DNA from: Spirogloea muscicola | Taxonomy: Eukaryota > Streptophyta > Zygnematophyceae > Spirogloeales > Spirogloeaceae | Direction of reading: 5' to 3' | Assembly (NCBI GenBank): GCA_009602725.1 | Contig: WELB01000046.1 | Span: forward strand, 670,498-684,747 | DNA length: 14,250 bases | Shown: piece after piece, positions 9,401-14,250 of the stretch | How positions within the stretch are numbered: position 1 is the stretch's first letter | Layout of the letters: each line of letters begins with the position of its first letter | Notes under the pieces: generated by a model | Database searches by the model: none | The model's input: only the letters and a program-made list of their open reading frames with translations | What the model was told of the DNA's origin: nothing | Program-made: the position numbers and the translations under genes

Positions 9401-12400
9401 CAGAAAGTGATAGTTGCACTGATTGATATTTTTGGAACCAGTCAGGAGGGCAAAGGTGGTGCTTGTTATCAGTGCATAACTACAACTTGACGGATCTGAG
9501 TCCTCACGATGCTTACTCTGTCATAAAAGAAATATCAGCCAATGAGTTGCTCATCCTTGTCATTACTTTTAGTCTGTCTGCATTTGTGTCAAGCTTGAGC
9601 AGAAGACAGTATCCCAATGCCAGAGTGGTTGCCTCAAAGATACAGAGCAAATGCTATCAGTCTAGGCATTTTGATACTCAAGTTTTCTAAGTGGACCTCT
9701 GCGTGGGCTTGCAGACCCACTGTCGGAGACCTGCTCCCCACAGCTGTCTCGACTGTACCCCATTTTGCACATGCCGGCGTGCTGGCAGCAGCTCGCGAGC
9801 TTGCCTGGCAACTGGATAGCCTCCCTCAAGACGAGTATATTGGTGCTCACAGCAAAGGTAATCTATGTTTCTTCAAGAGGCCCTACCCTTCTGCGAACTG
9901 ATGACCCACTCCGCAATAGGGCCGTAGATTGCAATGCTGGCCTGCTGCAGGAGCTAAGTCGTTTAGGGAGCCGTGCATCAATTCTTTGTGCTGAGCCTCT
10001 GCTGGATACGAAATCCGTTTGCCTCTCTTCCCATTGACGACCTGACCTCATGAAAGAGAGCAGAGTGCCACTGTAGCCATTGCCAGCTCCAGTCAGTCAC
10101 TCCGATGTGTTTGACATGTACTGCTCACCTCTCTGAGTCTTGAAAGAGCAAGGTGGGCCGCTGCTGTTAATCAGGCCCCGGTTTTTTTCACGCTCGGTGT
10201 CGTGCTCGTCACAGAATCGTAGTGATTGCCCCTGGCAGGCGACAACGTGCGGCCGAAAGCTAAAAGCAGGGGCCTCCTGTCCTCGTTGCTTGCCCCGGGG
10301 GGCGAGTGTGAGGGCTATGGGCTGCGCTTTGTTGGGCATTCGCTCGGAGGCGCTGTGGCTGCCCTGACGGGACTCAGGGTGCGTGCCCCACTTCTGGAGA
10401 TTTAGGGATTAGGGTTCGGCTAGGGTTCAGGGTTTAACTCTTGGCTCGCTGGGGGCAGTGCAGCAGCAGGCATGTGTGCAATGGCTTGACAGAGCTGACC
10501 TCGGTTTAATACTTGCCTTATAAAAGTCCGCTAGCTGAAGAGGAATTCATGTGACTTGTTGCAGCTTCATCTCCGGTTTCCGGATCTGCATATATACGGG
10601 TACGGGATGTTGCCCTGCATGGACGCCGTCACCGCCGAGGCTTGCTCTGGCTTTGTGACCAGGTACCGCTGAACCGATAATGGAATCATTTCAAGTCTGC
10701 AATTGATGGTCAATATATCGGCACTTTGCTGCACCGTCGAGCACTTAGCACGGCCTGTATTGGCTTCACTGTGCCCTCGTGTGTAAGATCTGTCTTGCGC
10801 ATGATTACAAGCCTGATGGCATTAGCAGATGTGCATGATCAGACAAGCACTCGGGTATGTTAGATTGGTTGGGGGACACTGCTGTCGTGCAGCATTCTCA
10901 CTTGATAAATTTGCCTGTGAAAGTTCTGAGAGTTACTACTGTAAGTGCTACAAAGACATGAGAAATATGGATCGCGCATTGTATCTAAAGCACGGTGCCT
11001 GCCTGTGCTGTGCAGCATTGTATATAACGATGAGTTCTCATCGCGCCTCTCCATGGCGGCCATCCTACGTCTGAGAGCAGCAGCCCTGCGGGCGCTGGCA
11101 GCAGCAGGAGCTGCAGAGGACGAGGCACGAGGCGCGATGGGCGGCGGCCTGCATATCATCCCGCCCACCATCAAGACGCTGACACGCAGCCTCTTTGTCC
11201 AACCAAAGCCGCAAGGTACTACCGCTGACACCAATGCGACTGCTGACGACGATGCTGGTCATGGCAACGGTCACATGTTGGGCGAGCAGCAAGAAAGCTG
11301 GCATCAAGTTCACAGCAGCAACCATGGCAGTGATGTCACAGGCCTCAATACCGACCCAGCACAGATTAGTAGCGCAGCACAGGCTAACAGAAGTACATCA
11401 GGAAAGCCGTTAGAGGAGCCACCACTTAAGAGAGTGGATAACACCGACAAAGGTGGCCTGTTTGGAGCCGCTTCGCCTCTCGAGAGGACGGACTCAGAGG
11501 CTTCGGACCTCTCCCTGCCAGAGTACTCCATGGCTGCATATGCAGTCTTCAGGGGCTTCAACTACGCAGAGGTCAAGAGGGGCCAGCTCACACAGATGCG
11601 GTCTTCGAAGAGCGTCGACCAGGACCAAAGAGAGGGAGCGACTCAGAGGGGGCGTGGTCGTCATGGCAAGGAGGGCAAGTGGAGGCTGCCGCCCGGCCGG
11701 AAGCGGCGCAAGCTCTTCTTCGCCCAGAAGGGCGCCCGCTACTTGGGATGGATGGTCTGCCGGTGCGCGTGCTACTCGCACCTCCACGGCCGCGCCAAGT
11801 CCAGGCTTCCAGATGACCAAGCCGGCTCCCAAAAGTGCCCGGTGTGCGGAAGAGCCCCTGCTTGGCACGACGGCGGTGTCCACATCCTCAGCGCAGGAGA
11901 GGGCGGCTGGCAGAACTTTGGTGTTGCCTCCCTGCCGAGGAGCTACGCGGATGCCGATCCCGAGATGTGCAGCAAGGAGGGGGGAGACTCGGAAGGCTCG
12001 AGCAGCTCACGGAGCAGCAGTCAGAGGACTCGGGGATCCAGGCAAGGCGGCACAGACGAGGTGCCGGCAGGACTAGAGGATGACTGTGCAGAAAGTGCAG
12101 ACGATGTGAGGAAGAGGCACAGCTCGCAAGACGTCGATAGTGACCAAGTTGGTGAGACTGACACAGCTGACACAGAGGAGCGAAGGCATGAGGATGGTGG
12201 TGCTGCGGTCCGGTCCAGACCAGGACCAGGACCAGCCGGGAGTGCCGAGGAAGGAGGCCCTCTGCCTCATGACTTTCCCTCTCACACCAGCGACAGTGAC
12301 ACACGTGGTGGGAGAGGAGTCGGAGCTTCTCAGAGTGAGGACCGTTCTCATGGGGCGCTAGTGGGCGTGGATGCAGGCGCGGCGCATCCGTGGCGCAGAA

Positions 12401-13291
12401 GGAAAGACCTGGCCAAGTCAGAGCAGGAGGAGTTGGAAGGCCTGAGGAAAGCCGAAACCAGTGGGCTGCCAGCCCAAGACGAAGCACGGGAGGGTGGAGC
12501 CAGAGCGCCGCAGAGCGGCGATGTGGTCATCGACGTGGCGCACGACGGAGCAGGCCCACCTGGTCACGGCCAGGATGCTAGGAGCGACGGCGGCGGCAGC
12601 GGCAGCGGCAGGTGGGACGAGCAGGCGATGGGTGGGGGCCAGCCGGGCTTTGAATCCAGCGAAGTGCTGGCGGAGAACCAGCGGCAGGTGACGGAGGACG
12701 TCAGGCAGGGCGGCACAGCCGAGATCACGCCGGCATCGGCCATGGCGCAGGACCCTGCGGAAGCACGAGGCGAGGGCGGGCGAGGAGAGGACGCGTTCGG
12801 TGGCGGCAGGTTCCCCGCCGAGCTCTTTGTCCCAGGCCGCGTGGTGCACCTCATTCGGGAAGACGAGGACAGCGGGTGGCCGCGGTGGGCGATGCCAGGC
12901 GGCCTCCGCAACCGGCACAACCGCAACCGCGGCAAGGGGCACCACCGGGCGGTCGTGACAGACCGCGAGTTCTTCCGCGACATGCTCATCTCCCCGTCCA
13001 TGTTCCTAGACCACTTGCCCTGGAGGTGAGGCAATCTGAAACATCTGATACATCTGAAGCTCAGTGGGGTACCCATGGAGGGTCGCCTGTTGAGCATGAG
13101 AGAGATTGATAGCAAGAGAGCTCAATCAGTGGCTGACGGGTAGGACATCGTGGTGGCTGCCGGGGCGCAGGGTGCAGCGGGCGCTGAATGAGGTGCTCGA
13201 GCAGATGGAGCAGGAGTCGCTGGGCGTAGAGGAGGACTCGGGGGACGCCGACATGTCTGCCGAACTGAAGCGCCTGGCGGACCGTGGGTGA
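6431..13291 (+). CDS. DAGL-type sn-1 diacylglycerol lipase (lipase class 3) with giant loop insertion
   Basis: DAGL-type lipases are membrane serine hydrolases that cleave diacylglycerol at sn-1 to give 2-monoacylglycerol. Thirteen exons: 6431-6499, 6809-6953, 7348-7570, 7719-7822, 7969-8090, 8293-8384, 8584-8689, 9136-9290, 9715-9857, 10239-10378, 10565-10662, 11016-13025, 13171-13291. All introns are GT-AG and phases match, total 3528 nt, about 1175 aa. Hydrophobic helices lie near residues 33-54 and 85-104. Lipase-3 landmarks: VVIAVRGTETPEDLL (RGT at 310-312), HAGVLAAARELA (358 on), GHSLGG nucleophile S421, YGYGMLPCMDAV, and YNDEFSSRLS with likely catalytic D471. The C-terminal ISPSMFLDHLPWRVQRALNE contains likely catalytic H1132 and matches the end of animal DAGL domains. 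S-to-D spacing (50) resembles human DAGL-alpha (472/524), but D-to-H is 661 residues against about 126. The start is uncertain: an ATG at 6360 is offset by one base, next to the ambiguous N at 6381. Confidence 0.88.
6509..6525 (-). repeat. Telomere-like CCCTAAA tract in lipase intron 1
   Basis: CCTTAACCCCTAAACCC, about two and a half degenerate units of the plant-type telomere C-strand, begins 9 nt after the exon 1 donor. Strand is given for the TTTAGGG (G-rich) orientation. Confidence 0.7.
7219..7267 (-). repeat. Telomere-like CCCTAA tract with telo-box in lipase intron 2
   Basis: About 49 nt of degenerate C-strand telomere units (AACCCTTAACCCCTAAA, AACCTTAACCCC, CTCTAAACCCTAAG). It ends in an exact AAACCCTAA at 7259-7267, which in land plants is the telo-box bound by factors acting in promoters and first introns. 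It lies 80 nt before the exon 3 acceptor. Confidence 0.8.
10401..10435 (+). repeat. Telomere-like TTTAGGG tract in lipase intron 10
   Basis: TTTAGGGATTAGGGTTCGG followed by CTAGGGTTCAGGGTTT, four to five degenerate G-strand telomere units. It lies inside the 186-nt intron 10, 22 nt after the donor that follows the exon encoding GHSLGG. Orientation is opposite to the tracts in introns 1 and 2. Confidence 0.8.
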
Positions 13292-14182
13292 GGCAGAGCT
13301 GCCTGTGGAGGTGCGGGAGCTTGCCGCACTGGAGGAGTGCAGCAGGGTGCTGGTTCAGTCGTTGTAGTGTTTCTCATTTTTTGAAGGGCTTCTTCCTTGC
13401 TAGCTGTGCGGCTATAGACAAGCTTAGCTTAGCCATTATTGTACAGTTTTGCTTCTTTAGGCCGCGGGCTGCCGCATTGCAGCCCCACTACTGACGCTCT
13501 TTTTGAGCACAAATACCATCAGTGTTCGTGTTGCAAGTGAGAGCGAGTAAAGTGGGGTTGCGTCTTGCTCTCACCTCTGCCTACTTACTTGTAGAGGCTC
13601 CAAGAGGGCCGCACATTGACTTGGCTTACTGGCTGTCGTGTTTGACTACCATATCCGCTGCTTGGCACATGCTCAATGAAGCGCAGCATGTCAGCAGATT
13701 TATGTGGTCACGATAAGAGTAAAGGATGACACTATCACTGTTGTCGTTTTCGATGCTAGCTTGCTGCTACTCCGACTTGCGGCTACTGACGAGGGCTTGC
13801 TGAGCACCGGATCGTAGCAATCGCTTCATTAGTGGCGTTATTTTGCGTTTCCAGGACCCTTCAGATGTTGTATATGTTGACAAGGTCCAAAAGGCCGAAA
13901 GGCGCCAAAGAAACCACGCAGCTATGCAGCTATGCTCTGAAAGCCTTTTCTAACTCCTGCGAACTTTCCGTAGTCGTTCCTCGGCTGGTTAAGTACCGCC
14001 ATCGCCCTCTACTGGAAGAGCCTTGCTCTATTAGCCCTCCATCACTCAACACGCACTCAACTCTCATTCATGCTCAAGATTGACTAGAAAAGCCGAATTC
14101 ATAGTCTAGATCTGAATTCTTAGTGATTAGAAGGCCCGCCAGGAAGGGTTTAAGCGGGGAGGAAACTCGGACCTCCCCCACC
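13292..14182. other. Gene-free region: lipase 3' UTR and upstream of next gene
   Basis: No credible gene was found. The first about 80 nt (13284-13367) stay open and GC-rich in a frame shifted from the lipase and may be its displaced C-terminus. The rest is lower-GC with short frames lacking motifs. I found no plus-strand TGTAA. The last about 100 nt should hold the promoter/5' UTR of the next gene; no TATA box is evident. Confidence 0.55.
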
Positions 14183-14203
14183 ATGGCCGCCATGGCCAGA
14201 GCC

Positions 14204-14239
<36 letters not shown>

Positions 14240-14250
14240 AGCCCGCGGCC
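14183..14250 (+). CDS. Start of a gene with poly-proline N-terminus (3' partial)
   Basis: The ATG at 14183 sits in a strong Kozak-like context (CCCCCACCATGGCC). It begins MAAMARA, then twelve prolines, then SPR at the window edge. A second in-frame ATG lies at 14192. Too little is visible to suggest a function. The GC-rich start after a lower-GC upstream region fits a new gene running right. Confidence 0.6.
14204..14239 (+). repeat. (CCG)12 trinucleotide repeat
   Basis: Twelve perfect CCG units in frame with ATG 14183, encoding Pro12. It is a microsatellite, likely to vary in length between strains. Confidence 0.95.

Noticed and set aside
9611-9690. Stretch reminiscent of a tRNA D-arm (CCAGAGTGGTTGCC)
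   Set aside because: No matching acceptor stem, anticodon arm or GGTTCRA T-loop follows; it lies in lipase intron 8.
11494-12945. Several minus-strand open frames of about 90-200 residues across the large lipase exon
   Set aside because: Complements of the acidic GC-rich coding frame; no motifs. The plus frame is continuous and flanked by catalytic landmarks.
6431-13291. Possible mobile element or transposon insertion to explain the long introns
   Set aside because: No terminal inverted repeats, target-site duplications, transposase or reverse-transcriptase motifs were seen; introns are only about 120-450 nt.

Overview
This window looks like nuclear DNA of a green alga, probably a trebouxiophyte chlorophyte. 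The evidence is GC-rich exons with strong third-position GC, short to medium GT-AG introns (about 125-450 nt), plant-like COP9 signalosome sequence, TGTAA-type candidate poly(A) signals, and degenerate plant-type telomere motifs (CCCTAAA/TTTAGGG). The taxonomic call is inference; no organelle, prokaryotic or viral features were seen.

Layout. (1) About 2-3086, plus strand: a single-pass membrane protein with a long Gly/Asp/Pro-rich segment, a short beta-sandwich-like segment, one transmembrane helix, and a low-complexity tail with acidic tryptophan motifs. Its 5' end lies left of the window. (2) 3087-4017: a gene-free convergent 3'-UTR zone. (3) 4018-6182, minus strand: a complete six-exon CSN5 gene (COP9 signalosome deneddylase, about 375 aa, JAMM motif intact). 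Its first intron carries a diverged tandem copy of the exon 2 acceptor region. (4) 6183-6430: a short region between divergent genes, probably a shared promoter. (5) 6431-13291, plus strand: a 13-exon gene for a DAGL-type sn-1 diacylglycerol lipase (about 1175 aa). All exon junctions are phase-consistent and the Ser/Asp/His triad is assignable. A roughly 550-residue insertion separates the catalytic Asp and His. Introns 1, 2 and 10 contain telomere-like tracts. (6) 13292-14182: a gene-free region. (7) 14183 onward: the start of another plus-strand gene with a poly-proline N-terminus.

The genes are unrelated in function: a membrane protein of unknown role, cullin deneddylation, and lipid hydrolysis. 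I see no operon-like or mobile system. The most notable observations are the giant, partly Cys-rich insertion in the lipase, the duplicated splice-acceptor segment in CSN5, and the telomere-like tracts of opposite orientation inside the lipase introns. Exon boundaries were worked out by hand from splice signals, reading phase and remembered family motifs, without alignment or transcript data.
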